A stretch of 64,000 bases of DNA from Tritrichomonas musculus (taxonomy: Eukaryota > Parabasalia > Tritrichomonadida > Tritrichomonadidae): positions 558,001-622,000 of the forward strand of contig JAPFFF010000049.1 in NCBI GenBank assembly GCA_039105265.1, given 5' to 3'. Positions 26,910 to 35,760 of the stretch are shown in pieces. How positions within the stretch are numbered: the stretch's first letter is position 1; each line of letters opens with the position of its first letter. Position numbers and translations under genes: made by a program. The notes beneath the pieces are model-generated. The model ran no database searches. It saw only the letters and a program-made list of their open reading frames with translations, and was not told the DNA's origin.

Positions 26910-28613
26910 ATGAATCAACCAACCCTCCTCTCTGATGATTTCTTAATTCCAGAAGCTAGACAAATGGAAAATATAAATGAGAATGTCTTTCCTCAATATC
27001 AAGGTCAAGAGTTTCATGATCGTGATCTTGAAATAAATACAAATCTCATTCAATTGTTTCCTGATGATGTTGTTGGATTGTTAAATTTATTTGAACCAAC
27101 ACTTGAAAATTTAACAACTTCTATCAAATATATATTTCGTTCTCCATTTAATCCAAACCATTTGTACAATATTGTGAAAAATTGGTACTTATCTAATCAA
27201 GAAAATTCTGAACAAGATCTTCAAGCAATTTGTAGTCAAGAAAATCATCCAGAAGTTTCAAATCATTGGATCTTCCCAATTTTGAATGCACTCTCAGAAT
27301 CTCAAAGAAATGTTATTTGGGAGAAATATTTCAATAATACAATTAACCAATTTGTTCAAATTGATTTTGGTGAAAATTGTTCAATAATCTCATTTAAAGA
27401 TAAGAATTATAAAAGAAAATATTCTTCTACTGGAATTCGTGTTGGAGATTTCTTTACTGATTTCAAAAAAGTTTGTTGTTATATTCAACTAGACAATATC
27501 TTCATAATTAAACAATCAAATACGTTAGAAATGTTAAATCCTACTCAATTTGCACCAATATTGAAAAATATTAAATTAGGGTGTTCAAAAGTTGGTAAAA
27601 ATACAAAGAAAGCAATTACTGCATTTGATGTTGTTTCCTTTGGGAAGAATTTGGATTTCATTACTTATGAATCAATGAAATTCTATTCCGAAGATCCAAA
27701 CATTTTTTCATATTTTCATTGGTATCCTTATTCAAGATTAATTCTTTATACACAAAATGTGATTCAACCATATTTGGATCATATTTTTCGAGTTATTGCA
27801 AATTCTGACCAAGAATTATATGATTATATCATTAAATGGATTTCATTTATTTTTCAACATCCAGATGGTAAAACAGGTACTGCATTAGTTCTTATTGGTA
27901 TACAGGGTTGTGGGAAAAATACATTTACTAATGTTCTTTGTCAACTTTTAGGTGAATATTCTGATCCAAATGCAAACTTTGATAATATTACAAGCAATTT
28001 TAATTACCAAATCTTAAACAAAAAATTATTGGTATGTTCAGAAAAGGAAGATCATAATAAAAACGATCGAAAATATCTTAAACAACATGAAAGATTAAAA
28101 ACGTTAATCACAGAAAGATTCGCTCCTATTGAAGGAAAACATAGAAATCCTGAATCTAAAGAAAATGTTGCCAATTTCATCTTCTTAACAAACAATCCTG
28201 CTCCTATTCGAATTGATGAAGACGATAGAAGATTTGTTGTTACAAATTGTTATCCAATGAAAGGCCAAGACTATTTTCAACCTTTACGTAATCTAATTAA
28301 GAGGGACGATTTCAAAAACAATTTAATTACTTTTTTCTTGACTGTTGATTTATCAAATTTCTATCCAGCACAATTTCCTACAACTGAGGCAAGAATGAAT
28401 TTAATGAACTTTTCAAAATCTCCTGAAAAATTATTTATTGAGGAAAACTTTCAAAAATTCAGAAATGGTTATGTAGCTTTTGATGCCTGGCTTGAATTTA
28501 AAAAATGGGCAAAAGTAAAAAATTTCAGACCCAAAACTCATCAAGATTTTAATCAAACAATTTTACAATACTGCTCATTCAATAATAATGATAAGAAATA
28601 TAGATTAAGGTAA
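26910..28613 (+). CDS. Superfamily 3 (D5-like) helicase
   Basis: The frame is open from 26883, but the first ATG is at 26910 (MNQPTLLSDDFLIPEAR), after the Inr, giving 567 residues. The C-terminal half is an SF3 AAA+ helicase: Walker A GIQGCGKNTF at about 330-339, an EYSDPNANFDNITSNFNYQ segment, an acidic LLVCSEKED Walker-B region, and sensor-type FIFLTNNPAPIRIDEDDRRF. This fits the D5/DUF5906 group of virophages and large DNA viruses. No clear primase signature is seen in the N-terminal half. Role: unwinding DNA during replication of the element. Classical Polintons rely on pPolB alone, so a helicase here is notable. Confidence 0.8.
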   Translation: MNQPTLLSDDFLIPEARQMENINENVFPQYQGQEFHDRDLEINTNLIQLFPDDVVGLLNLFEPTLENLTTSIKYIFRSPFNPNHLYNIVKNWYLSNQENSEQDLQAICSQENHPEVSNHWIFPILNALSESQRNVIWEKYFNNTINQFVQIDFGENCSIISFKDKNYKRKYSSTGIRVGDFFTDFKKVCCYIQLDNIFIIKQSNTLEMLNPTQFAPILKNIKLGCSKVGKNTKKAITAFDVVSFGKNLDFITYESMKFYSEDPNIFSYFHWYPYSRLILYTQNVIQPYLDHIFRVIANSDQELYDYIIKWISFIFQHPDGKTGTALVLIGIQGCGKNTFTNVLCQLLGEYSDPNANFDNITSNFNYQILNKKLLVCSEKEDHNKNDRKYLKQHERLKTLITERFAPIEGKHRNPESKENVANFIFLTNNPAPIRIDEDDRRFVVTNCYPMKGQDYFQPLRNLIKRDDFKNNLITFFLTVDLSNFYPAQFPTTEARMNLMNFSKSPEKLFIEENFQKFRNGYVAFDAWLEFKKWAKVKNFRPKTHQDFNQTILQYCSFNNNDKKYRLR

Positions 28614-28617
28614 CTTT

Positions 28618-28815
28618 TTATTTAATTAATTCTTTTCTTAAAAGTTCAATTTCTTTTTCTACTTTGTCTCTTTCTCTTCGTAAATCCATTAATTTTCTAA
28701 AATCTTTATCATCATAAACCCTTTGATTACCAATAATCCCTGCCTTTTTTTCGATGTCATTTATTTGTTCATCTAAGATATCCCATTTCTCGTAAGCTTC
28801 TTGCAATTTAGACAT
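28618..28815 (-). CDS. Coiled-coil paralogue 1, 65 residues
   Basis: MSKLQEAYEKWDILDEQIND start, then a spacer around residue 30-45 with YDDKDFRKL and a C-terminal heptad run (LRRERDKVEKEIELL). First of four same-strand genes (28618-29951) with similar architecture and promoter (CAGTTTTGACACTTCACTTT). The gene at 28854-29093 shares LRRERD near the C-terminus. Function unknown. Confidence 0.55.
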   Translation of the reverse strand: MSKLQEAYEKWDILDEQINDIEKKAGIIGNQRVYDDKDFRKLMDLRRERDKVEKEIELLRKELIK

Positions 28816-28853
28816 GAAAACAAAAATAAAAGTGAAGTGTCAAAACTGATTTT

Positions 28854-29093
28854 TTATTTAATTTCTCTTAATCGTTCTTGAATTTCTTTCATTTGATATC
28901 GGAGTCGGTCTCTTTCTCTTCGTAATCGTTCCAATTCTTCTTGGTCTTCCTGAGACAATTTGGATTCATCATAAATTATAATTGCATCCTCATTTGTGTA
29001 ATTAGGTGCATTTTTTTGAATTCTTCTTATTTGTTTCCATTTTTCTTTCCATTCTTCTCGAAGACTTATTAATTTTTCTTCCAATTTAGACAT
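28854..29093 (-). CDS. Coiled-coil paralogue 2, 79 residues
   Basis: MSKLEEKLISLREEWKEKWK start and RLRRERDRLRYQMKEIQERL near the C-terminus. Its promoter (CAGTTTTGACACTTCACTTT) and the stop-proximal AT-rich stretch are nearly the same as those of its neighbours, indicating duplication of whole gene-plus-promoter units. Confidence 0.55.
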   Translation of the reverse strand: MSKLEEKLISLREEWKEKWKQIRRIQKNAPNYTNEDAIIIYDESKLSQEDQEELERLRRERDRLRYQMKEIQERLREIK

Positions 29094-29135
29094 GACAACA
29101 AAAATAAAAGTGAAGTGTCAAAACTGCTTTTTTAT

Positions 29136-29597
29136 TTAAAGTTCGTTAATTCTTGCTTCAGCAATTTTTGTTAGGATAATTTCCTTTTGAATTGAAAGAA
29201 TACAGGCTTCATCCCAGAGGTGACTATTTTTCTTCTTTATTTCTTCGTTACGTATCAATTCTTCCTGATAGCCTTCATCACCAAATTTTTTTGGCAAATC
29301 CCAAATTTCCTTGTAACCAGTGGCTTTAATACATTTGTCAATTTCTTTTTTTTGTTGTCTCACTGCCACTAATTGTTCTTCCAAAGAGGAACTTTCCGAC
29401 ATTTCTCGAACTCTTGCTGCAGCAATTAGTTGCCTGATAAAATCCATTTCCGTTAAGAGTTGATCTTCTTTGTCTTTGAGTCGTTTTTGTTCTTCATTCC
29501 TGATTTCGTTGAAATCAAAGTGTAAACGAATTGGTACTTCTTGATATTGTTTTCTCACTGCTACTAATTGTTCTTCCAAAGAGGAACTTTCAGCCAT
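29136..29597 (-). CDS. Coiled-coil paralogue 3 with internal duplication, 153 residues
   Basis: Contains the unit SSSLEEQLVAVR twice, at the N-terminus (MAESSSLEEQLVAVRKQYQE) and at about residue 66 (MSESSSLEEQLVAVRQQKKE). Each is followed by a helical segment ending IAAARV or IAEARI. It therefore looks like two family members fused in frame. Same promoter as its neighbours. Function unknown. Confidence 0.55.
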   Translation of the reverse strand: MAESSSLEEQLVAVRKQYQEVPIRLHFDFNEIRNEEQKRLKDKEDQLLTEMDFIRQLIAAARVREMSESSSLEEQLVAVRQQKKEIDKCIKATGYKEIWDLPKKFGDEGYQEELIRNEEIKKKNSHLWDEACILSIQKEIILTKIAEARINEL

Positions 29598-29639
29598 AAA
29601 TAAAAAAATAAAAGTGAAGTGTCAAAACTGCTTTTTTAT

Positions 29640-29951
29640 TTAAAGTTCTTCAATTCTTGCTTCAGCAATTTTCTTTTTCAAGATTTGTATTTCCAGGTTA
29701 ATTATTTCAGCTTCCAATCGAAATTCATCATCTTTCTTTTTGATTTGGTCTTTCGTTGGATAAACTTTAGGATTATCAGAAACTGCTCCCATTGATCCAG
29801 ATGTTTCTCTTTTTTCTCTTTCTTCTCTTTCTTCTCTTTCACGAACTTCATCCCAAAACTTTTTGAATTCATTATTATTATCTTCTTTTTGTTTCAGTAC
29901 CATTTTCAATTTTATTTCCAATTGTTTTGAGACAAGTGCACTTTCTGACAT
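29640..29951 (-). CDS. Coiled-coil paralogue 4, 103 residues
   Basis: The frame is open to 29972, but that ATG lies inside the promoter (CGGTTTTGACAGACCATAAT), so the ATG at 29951 (MSESALVSKQLEIKLKMVLK) is preferred, matching the MSES/MAES starts of paralogue 3. Ends ILKKKIAEARIEEL, like the IAEARINEL end of paralogue 3. Helical and highly charged, with an EREEREEREKRE run. Function unknown. Confidence 0.55.
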   Translation of the reverse strand: MSESALVSKQLEIKLKMVLKQKEDNNNEFKKFWDEVREREEREEREKRETSGSMGAVSDNPKVYPTKDQIKKKDDEFRLEAEIINLEIQILKKKIAEARIEEL

Positions 29952-30008
29952 AATCAACAAAACAAATAACATTATGGTCTGTCAAAACCGCTCTTTATTG
30001 AAATTTAA
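29952..30008. promoter_or_regulatory. Bidirectional promoter between paralogue 4 and the integrase
   Basis: Contains ATGGTCTGTCAAAACCGCTC, the shared CGGTTTTGACAGACCAT block pointing toward the minus-strand gene, with the AACCG core 24 nt from the integrase ATG at 30009. Confidence 0.55.
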
Positions 30009-31397
30009 ATGTTATCGTCAGAAGGTGAAAAATTAATGAATTATTTAGAAAAGAAAGCTTATCAAAAGAAATTAATAATGCCAAATGAAGCTAGAAATTA
30101 TAAAGGTTATCAAAAAGATTTTGTAACTAATGATGAATTTGAACAAATTTATAATGCTTATTCAGAATTTCGAAAAGTATTATCTGAATCATTACCTGTA
30201 ATCACAGATGAAAAAATTCCAGATGATGAATTAAGTTTTGAAGAAAAAATTGAGAACCATGTAATTAATAATTTACATAATGAAAATATTCGTACTTTTC
30301 CTGAATTTGAAAAATTGACCTCTGGATGGAAAAAAGGTAAAGATAAATATACTATGGAAGAATGGTATGAAATATATATTACAAAAATTATGGAACAACC
30401 AGGAATGATAGTTGAATTCAAAGGTAAAACAAATGTACCTGATATTGCATTTAGAAATAAAAATAAAAGACATGTACTATTAAAACAATTTGAAAAAGTT
30501 ATTGAGCCAAATTATGTTTCTGAAGATGATTATGTTCAAAAGAAACAATTTCCAACTAATAAGAATAAAAAATATTATTTACATAAATTATGTGAACCTG
30601 GTACTTATTTAATTGATATTATGTTTGAAAAAAATGTTGGGTACTTAATTTATATAGAAGCTAATAGTCGATATTTATATGCAATTCCTTTAGGTAGAGA
30701 ATGTTTTGGTGATATAAATAAAATTATGACTGCTGGACAAAAAACATCTATTTCAATAACAAAAGCTTTAAATACTTTATTTCAACAAGGAATGAAACCT
30801 AAAATATTGACCGGAGATGGTGAAAAAGGTTTTTGTTCTGAAGAAACAATTAATTTTTTAAACTCAAATGGAATTAAATGGGAACCTGTTGATAGAATGG
30901 ATGATTATCATTATCCATCATTTTTACGAAAACCAGGTGAAAAACAAACAACTAGTCCATTACATTCTTCATTAGGTATAGTTGATAGAATTATTAGAAC
31001 TTTGAGAGATATGGCTTTTGAAGTTCAAAGAGACATCTACCCTGAAATATTAAAAGAATTAGTTGTTCAATATAATAATGCCCCACACTTAACTTTGTCA
31101 AAATATGCAGGTATGAATGTTTCCCCTAGTCAAATGCAAAATAATTCTGATTTATATACTTTTATTTGTAGACGTATTTCTCAAGCTAATTATAATGTTT
31201 CTGCTCAAAAAGGTTATAATTTAAAAGAAAACCAAGAAGTAATTGTATATAATAATAAAGACACTCTTAAAAAAAGACGATCAATAACTCAACCTGGTAG
31301 ATTTTTTGTAAAAGGTTTTCAAAATGGTAAATATTTAATACAAGATCTTAAAGGAAATACTCAAATATTACCTCGTTATAGATTAGATCCTATTTGA
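30009..31397 (+). CDS. Polinton rve-family integrase
   Basis: 462 residues. N-terminal helical region with no clear zinc finger. The RNaseH-fold core has acidic positions in YLIDIMF (about 202), LTGDGEKGF (about 269) and GIVDRIIRTLRDM (about 326), followed by the usual VVQYNNAPH element. The C-terminal domain is small and beta-rich (FFVKGFQNGKYLIQDLKGNT, then RYRLDP), like an SH3/chromo-type module. This is the retrovirus-type integrase that inserts Polinton DNA and makes 5-6 bp target duplications. It sits near the right end of the element. Confidence 0.85.
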   Translation: MLSSEGEKLMNYLEKKAYQKKLIMPNEARNYKGYQKDFVTNDEFEQIYNAYSEFRKVLSESLPVITDEKIPDDELSFEEKIENHVINNLHNENIRTFPEFEKLTSGWKKGKDKYTMEEWYEIYITKIMEQPGMIVEFKGKTNVPDIAFRNKNKRHVLLKQFEKVIEPNYVSEDDYVQKKQFPTNKNKKYYLHKLCEPGTYLIDIMFEKNVGYLIYIEANSRYLYAIPLGRECFGDINKIMTAGQKTSISITKALNTLFQQGMKPKILTGDGEKGFCSEETINFLNSNGIKWEPVDRMDDYHYPSFLRKPGEKQTTSPLHSSLGIVDRIIRTLRDMAFEVQRDIYPEILKELVVQYNNAPHLTLSKYAGMNVSPSQMQNNSDLYTFICRRISQANYNVSAQKGYNLKENQEVIVYNNKDTLKKRRSITQPGRFFVKGFQNGKYLIQDLKGNTQILPRYRLDPI

Positions 31398-31470
31398 ATT
31401 GTCAGAAAATGCAAAAATAAAAAGAGTGTCAAAAAATGCAAAAATAAAAAGAGTGTCAAAAAATGCAGTA
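31398..31470. repeat. Tandem copies of a promoter-like unit
   Basis: Three tandem near-copies of a 36-bp unit, AATGCAAAAATAAAAAGAGT followed by GTCAAAA. They resemble the TGTCAAAA-AAATAAAA part of the element's promoters without the AACCG core. Probably left by unequal duplication. Confidence 0.5.
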
Positions 31471-31493
31471 AATTGAATTGTTTATTTAATTAA

Positions 31494-31772
31494 TTATTTC
31501 CTTTCGTTCCAGCGTTTGAGATTTTTCAAACCTGCCTTTAATTCTTCAATGAAGAAGCATTCAAGTTCGTTAGCTTTTTCTTCATTTGTGCTATCTCCAT
31601 CATTCATTATCACACGAACATCATCGATGTGATTCATATTGGTTGCAGCTTCTTGGAGCATATATGCCTTTTTTTCTCTTTGATCAAGATCATCAGAAAT
31701 AGTTCTCCATTCATGAACACTATCAAGAGCTTCGACAACTTCGAGTAAGTGTTGGATCGTACGGGCTTCCAT
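31494..31772 (-). CDS. Small helical protein, 92 residues
   Basis: The frame is open to 31802, but the ATG there lies within the promoter; the ATG at 31772 (MEARTIQHLLEVVEALDSVH) follows an Inr-like TCATTTTTATACAAGC. Helical and acidic, with CFFIEELKAGLKNLKRW at the C-terminus. Function unknown. Codon use here and to the right is slightly less AT-rich than in the polymerase block. Confidence 0.5.
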   Translation of the reverse strand: MEARTIQHLLEVVEALDSVHEWRTISDDLDQREKKAYMLQEAATNMNHIDDVRVIMNDGDSTNEEKANELECFFIEELKAGLKNLKRWNERK

Positions 31773-31859
31773 GCTTGTATAAAAATGATGTGATGACCTC
31801 ACGGGAAAAAATTAGATTTTTGGTTAACGGTCGCCTAGTGAAAAAGTTCATTTTTATAA
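31773..31859. promoter_or_regulatory. Bidirectional promoter, second class
   Basis: Bases 31783-31835 recur almost exactly at 34122-34176: AAAATGATGTGATGACCTCA, an AT-rich middle, and GGTTAACGGTCGCC. Toward the minus gene it gives an Inr-like CATCATTTTTATA; toward the plus gene (ATG 31860) it gives TTCATTTTTATAA. The Myb-type core here is TAACGG. Confidence 0.6.
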
Positions 31860-32258
31860 ATGTCTGACAAACCAAGTGTACCTGAACAAAATGAAATTAA
31901 AGATGATATACCATCTATGTCTGCAAAAGACATGAGAAATCCAAAAAGAACTCAAGGTTGGAAAATGTTGAAATCAAGGTATGGGGAAAATGTATCCCTT
32001 CAAAAATTATCAGCAGTTGCAAAAGTTATGATGCAATGTATTGATCATAATATTCCATCAGAAACTCCAAGTCTTTCAAGGGAAGATATTCGATCGAAAG
32101 AAAAATTAATTCTTTGGTTCGATACTCATATTGAGTTTATTCGACCATTTTTGTCGCCTGGAATGATGATTGGTTATGATAAAGGGAAATTCGTTCCGAT
32201 TCCCATACCAATCGAAACTACTAAAAAAGAAGAAGAAAAAGATAAAGAAAAGAAATAA
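31860..32258 (+). CDS. Unrecognised protein, 132 residues
   Basis: MSDKPSVPEQNEIKDDIPSM start; central helical region (LQKLSAVAKVMMQCIDHNI) and a segment LWFDTHIEFIRPFLSPGMMI; lysine/glutamate tail. No family recognised. Preceded at about 4 nt by an Inr-like TTCATTTTTATAA and further upstream by TAACGG. Confidence 0.45.
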   Translation: MSDKPSVPEQNEIKDDIPSMSAKDMRNPKRTQGWKMLKSRYGENVSLQKLSAVAKVMMQCIDHNIPSETPSLSREDIRSKEKLILWFDTHIEFIRPFLSPGMMIGYDKGKFVPIPIPIETTKKEEEKDKEKK

Positions 32259-32332
32259 ATAAAAAATTAATTAATTAAATTGGTTTATTAAAAACCTAAA
32301 TCTTTTTTTGAGAGTTTTTTTATTCCGATCTC

Positions 32333-34117
32333 TCAATTATCGGAGGGAGTGTCGCTTGGTAATTTTTCAACGACATCAGAATCTGAATCTGAGAAACTTT
32401 CAAAGGATGAATTGTCATTTGATTTATCGAGCCAGAAATCATTAAATTCAGCTAATTGGTTGGATTGTTGTTGTATTGGTTCTTTCGCTGTTTGAGTTTG
32501 CAAAATTTTATCGATTGTTTCCGTTATTGGTTTACCAACTTTTCTTGCTAATCTTTCTCTTTCTTTTTTTCGTTTTTCTTTTTCTTCTTGGATTCTTTGT
32601 TCTTTTTCTTTATAGGCAGCAAATTCTTGTTCATCAAGAAATTCTTCCAATTGAATATCAGTTATTTCTCTATAATTGTCGATGAAATCTTTGAGTCTTT
32701 CTCTTGTGGCGATCTCTATTTCGTCGTGCGTCATGTCAGGATGAGCATATTCGAATGCTGTAGCCAAACGATTGAATGCCAAATTTTTCTTTGATTCTTC
32801 TTCTCTGATCTTCGTGTGAATTTCGAATTCTTCGTCGTTGAGGAAATTCCATGGAAACGGTAAAATTGTAAATTCAAAACCTCGGTCTTTGTGAGTTTGG
32901 ATTCTTTGATTAGCGATTTCTTTGATTTCTTCTTCCGTCTTGTCTTTGTATATCTTTTTCAATTCTACAATTAAATCTGTTCTTGCTAATTCGTCATTTT
33001 CCAGATGCTTATCTTTCCTATTTTTTACTCGTAATCTGATTCTTGATGTTGAAGGCGGTTGATCAGGCTTGGCACGAGGAATTTGTGATCGACTTGTTAC
33101 CTTTTTCTTTGGTTGATCAGATTCAATAACTTTGTTCATTTTTTCTAATTGTTTTCTTGAAACTACCTTCCTTTTCTTCTTTTTGATGATTGTAGGTTTG
33201 ACAGGGTCAGGTTGAATTGTTTCATTCATCTTACGTAAACGTTCTTCTATGAATTTTTGTTTATCTTTCTCTACTTGTTCACTGAGTGATGCTTGATTTT
33301 TTTCATTTTGAGAGAAAACTAATCGAATGTAATTTTGCTTTCTTCTGAATTCTTCTGTTTTAACGTATTTGAGTATTGAAACCAGATCTTCGTCTAATTC
33401 TTTTGGTTTTGAATATTTCTTTTTCATTGCTGGTAAATCCTTTTCGTAATTACCGCTTAGTAATCGAGCATTTTCATCTTTTAAAACATCAACATAGAAT
33501 TCTGACCAAATAACGATATTACCATTTTCATCGAGATCATCAACAAAAGAATGCTCTAAATCATAGGCAAATAATTCTTCACCGAGCAACATTGTGGCAA
33601 TTTGATATAATTCATCTTCTGGTATCCCTTCAAAAAATTCGTTATCTGCTAGCCAACTTTGCATATGCTTTTTCACTGTAATCCCTTTTGCCTTCATTTC
33701 TGCTTTTTTGTCACGAGAAATTGTTGGTAATCGAAGGTGATGTTTGTGTACAACTTTATCTTCTGGTATTTCAAATTTTCGATTTGGCAAAGGAGGATCA
33801 ACTTTTTTGAATCCAGGGGTTGGGATTTCGTCTTTCTTTGATTCTTCAGTATTTGTTGAAAATTTGACTTTTCCTGGCGGATTTACTACAAATTTGACCT
33901 TTTTTGGTGTTGGTTGGCTTTTTGATTGATCATCATTTTCGTCTTCTAGATTAAGTATAAATCGTTGACTTTTGGCCCCGTGTTTAGATATCTGAATGCC
34001 CTTTGACACTTCTCTTTGCATTCCATTTTTATTCGTATGACCAACTAGATCATATTCCTGCCTTTCTTGTAGAGATTTCATTCTCTCTTTGGTGACGACA
34101 TAGCTTCTGCTGTGCAT
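32333..34117 (-). CDS. Large charged protein with internal repeats, about 594 residues
   Basis: The frame is open to 34213, but the upstream ATG reads through the promoter; the ATG at 34117 (MHSRSYVVTKERMKSLQERQ) follows CATCATTTTTTAGC. The N-terminal third is basic and proline-rich with two KVKF motifs. The middle is helical. The C-terminal third holds two similar 70-residue modules (one with TEEEIKEIANQRIQ and FLNDEEFEIHTKI, one with THDEIEIATRERLKD and FLDEQEFAAYKEK), followed by a serine/aspartate tail. No named family. Possibly a scaffold or DNA-associated protein. Confidence 0.5.
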   Translation of the reverse strand: MHSRSYVVTKERMKSLQERQEYDLVGHTNKNGMQREVSKGIQISKHGAKSQRFILNLEDENDDQSKSQPTPKKVKFVVNPPGKVKFSTNTEESKKDEIPTPGFKKVDPPLPNRKFEIPEDKVVHKHHLRLPTISRDKKAEMKAKGITVKKHMQSWLADNEFFEGIPEDELYQIATMLLGEELFAYDLEHSFVDDLDENGNIVIWSEFYVDVLKDENARLLSGNYEKDLPAMKKKYSKPKELDEDLVSILKYVKTEEFRRKQNYIRLVFSQNEKNQASLSEQVEKDKQKFIEERLRKMNETIQPDPVKPTIIKKKKRKVVSRKQLEKMNKVIESDQPKKKVTSRSQIPRAKPDQPPSTSRIRLRVKNRKDKHLENDELARTDLIVELKKIYKDKTEEEIKEIANQRIQTHKDRGFEFTILPFPWNFLNDEEFEIHTKIREEESKKNLAFNRLATAFEYAHPDMTHDEIEIATRERLKDFIDNYREITDIQLEEFLDEQEFAAYKEKEQRIQEEKEKRKKERERLARKVGKPITETIDKILQTQTAKEPIQQQSNQLAEFNDFWLDKSNDNSSFESFSDSDSDVVEKLPSDTPSDN

Positions 34118-34260
34118 GCTAAAAAATGATGTGATGACCTCACGGGAAAAAATTAGATTTTTGGTTAACGGTCGCCACCCCAAAAACCTAGGGGGTACCC
34201 CTGAGGGACCCAAATAAAAATTAGATTTTTCGAGCTCACCTCATCACCTCATTTTTTTTC
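34118..34260. promoter_or_regulatory. Divergent promoters of 34117 and 34261 genes
   Basis: Bases 34122-34176 repeat the second-class promoter of 31783-31835 (TGATGACCTCACGGG ... GGTTAACGGTCGCC). Closer to the + ATG is CACCTCATCACCTCATTTTT, a variant of the same box with Inr-like TCATTTTT. In between lies a GC-rich CCTAGGGGGTACCCCTGAGG palindrome-like stretch. Confidence 0.55.
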
Positions 34261-34857
34261 ATGTCGTCCCAGCAACAGGAAACCATAGATGAACAAGCCG
34301 ATGCGGAAGATAACGATGACGAATCTTTCTCACAAGAAACCAAAAAAGTTCAACCTTCATTAGGTAAAGATGAAAATCCACGTCCATGGGATTATACTGA
34401 AACCGAAGAAACTGAATTCGAAGCAAATCCAAATGTTAAGAAATTTCCAGAGCCACCTGATTTTATTGATACAGACAAGTACTCAATCGACGTTTTAGGA
34501 TTCAATGGAATTGAACACAACCGCATAATTCGCGGATTAGCATTCTATTATCTCTACAAATCATTCCTACAAGACGGATTACTGGCTGATATTTATCTCG
34601 ATTTTGACAAAAATATTGGCCAAGATATGGCTCATATTCGCCATGAAATCACCGATAGAGCCGAATTTGAGGCGATTAAGCAGTTCCTTCAAGATAAAGT
34701 CCGAAATGAACGCCTCGAAAATGGTTGTTTTCTCGATCAACCACCTCCTCAAAAAGTGGAAACTGAACAAATTGAATACGAGTACGAATATGTACTCGAG
34801 GAGGAAGAAGAAGACGCACCAGATGACTTCAAAAAAGATCCAGATTGGAAAGCTTAA
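34261..34857 (+). CDS. Acidic protein, 198 residues
   Basis: N-terminal 60 residues acidic and low-complexity (DEQADAEDNDDESFSQ), then a compact domain (FNGIEHNRIIRGLAFYYLYK and DFDKNIGQDMAHIRHEITD), then an acidic tail (YEYVLEEEEEDAPDDF). Last gene before the presumed right terminus. No family recognised. Acidic partners of basic virion proteins are one possibility. Confidence 0.5.
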   Translation: MSSQQQETIDEQADAEDNDDESFSQETKKVQPSLGKDENPRPWDYTETEETEFEANPNVKKFPEPPDFIDTDKYSIDVLGFNGIEHNRIIRGLAFYYLYKSFLQDGLLADIYLDFDKNIGQDMAHIRHEITDRAEFEAIKQFLQDKVRNERLENGCFLDQPPPQKVETEQIEYEYEYVLEEEEEDAPDDFKKDPDWKA

Positions 34858-35134
34858 AAATACGTTTATTGAGAGGACGTTTAATAAATACTCTCATACT
34901 AGGTTTTAAGTAAACCACACAATTAACAACTTTTTCTATAGCTTTTTTGATGTTAACGATACGGGACCTCCTTCCTAGCAGAGCGTTGAGAGGAATCCTG
35001 AGAGCAGCCCAGTGGAAGATCATTAATGGGAGTGGGGGATCATACCTGACATAGCGGGGCTGGGGTCGCGGATGGGAAATATTTGACGCGGTTTTTGAAC
35101 GAAGTGCAAAAATCGTGGCAAATATATAACTACT
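34858..35134 (-). repeat. Presumed right terminal region of the Polinton
   Basis: Gene-free and more GC-rich than the flank, with CAGCCCAGTGGAAGATCATT and GCGGGGCTGGGGTCGCGG. Ends in TATAACTACT at 35134, followed by T-rich DNA. ACTACT equals the terminus of the nested element. Whether this is a true inverted repeat cannot be tested because the left end is outside the window. Confidence 0.45.
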
Positions 35135-35760
35135 TTTTTAATATAAAAATTATCTTCTAAGATCAATAAATACAGACATTGATATGAAAAATGGAAAAAA
35201 TTGAATTGGATGGCATACTTGTTTATTAAATTAACATAGAAAAATGCATTGGTGCTTATTATGTAATCACTTTCGCTTGTTACAATATTATAAGATGAAA
35301 CTAAATCATCAAATGGATATTATTTCTGCAAATTAGGTATCATGCTAATATTACTTTTAATTTTGAAAAGATGCCCAAATAAATTTGAAGCAAACAAAAC
35401 AGTAGTACCTAATTTTAATTAATAAAATATTGAATAAAATATTCAATATTTATTTAAATGACAAAAAAATGAATGCAAATAATTGAATTTTAGAAAATTT
35501 CTCGGCTATTTTTTTATCTTATGGATATATTATAATTATATATCTTTTATATTCCAAATAAAACTTTATCTATATTCTTTATTTCAATTTTTCCAAATAA
35601 TCATATCTGATAATATTAATGCAGAATTATATTATGTTTTATATATATATAGTGTAAATATAAACGAAAAACTTGTTCATAAAAAGTGAAGTTATATTGC
35701 TTAAAATAGCTCAGAAGATAGTAAAAAAACATTTTTGAATTCAACAAATTATTAACTATA
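35135..35760. other. AT-rich spacer, nothing coding seen
   Basis: Low-complexity AT-rich DNA between the Polinton and the satellite-carrying element. Open frames here have poly-F/Y/I composition and no promoter boxes. I see no repeat boundary in it. Confidence 0.5.

Larger units (their letters stand above)
1..35134. mobile_element. Polinton (Maverick), left end outside the window
   Basis: A large virus-like DNA element. Its parts are two capsid-like genes, fibre-like and basic core-like genes, protein-primed DNA polymerase B, SF3 helicase, rve integrase, KilA-N and many small genes. The gene set (pPolB plus rve integrase plus capsid-like proteins) is diagnostic of Polintons, which are abundant in trichomonads. 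The right end is placed at 35134, where the sequence ends in ACTACT, matching the AGTAGT...ACTACT termini of the related nested element at 1858-5199. This end is an inference because the partner terminus is outside the window. Packaging ATPase and protease genes are not seen here and may lie further left. The element looks young, with about two breaks and one nested insertion. Confidence 0.85.
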
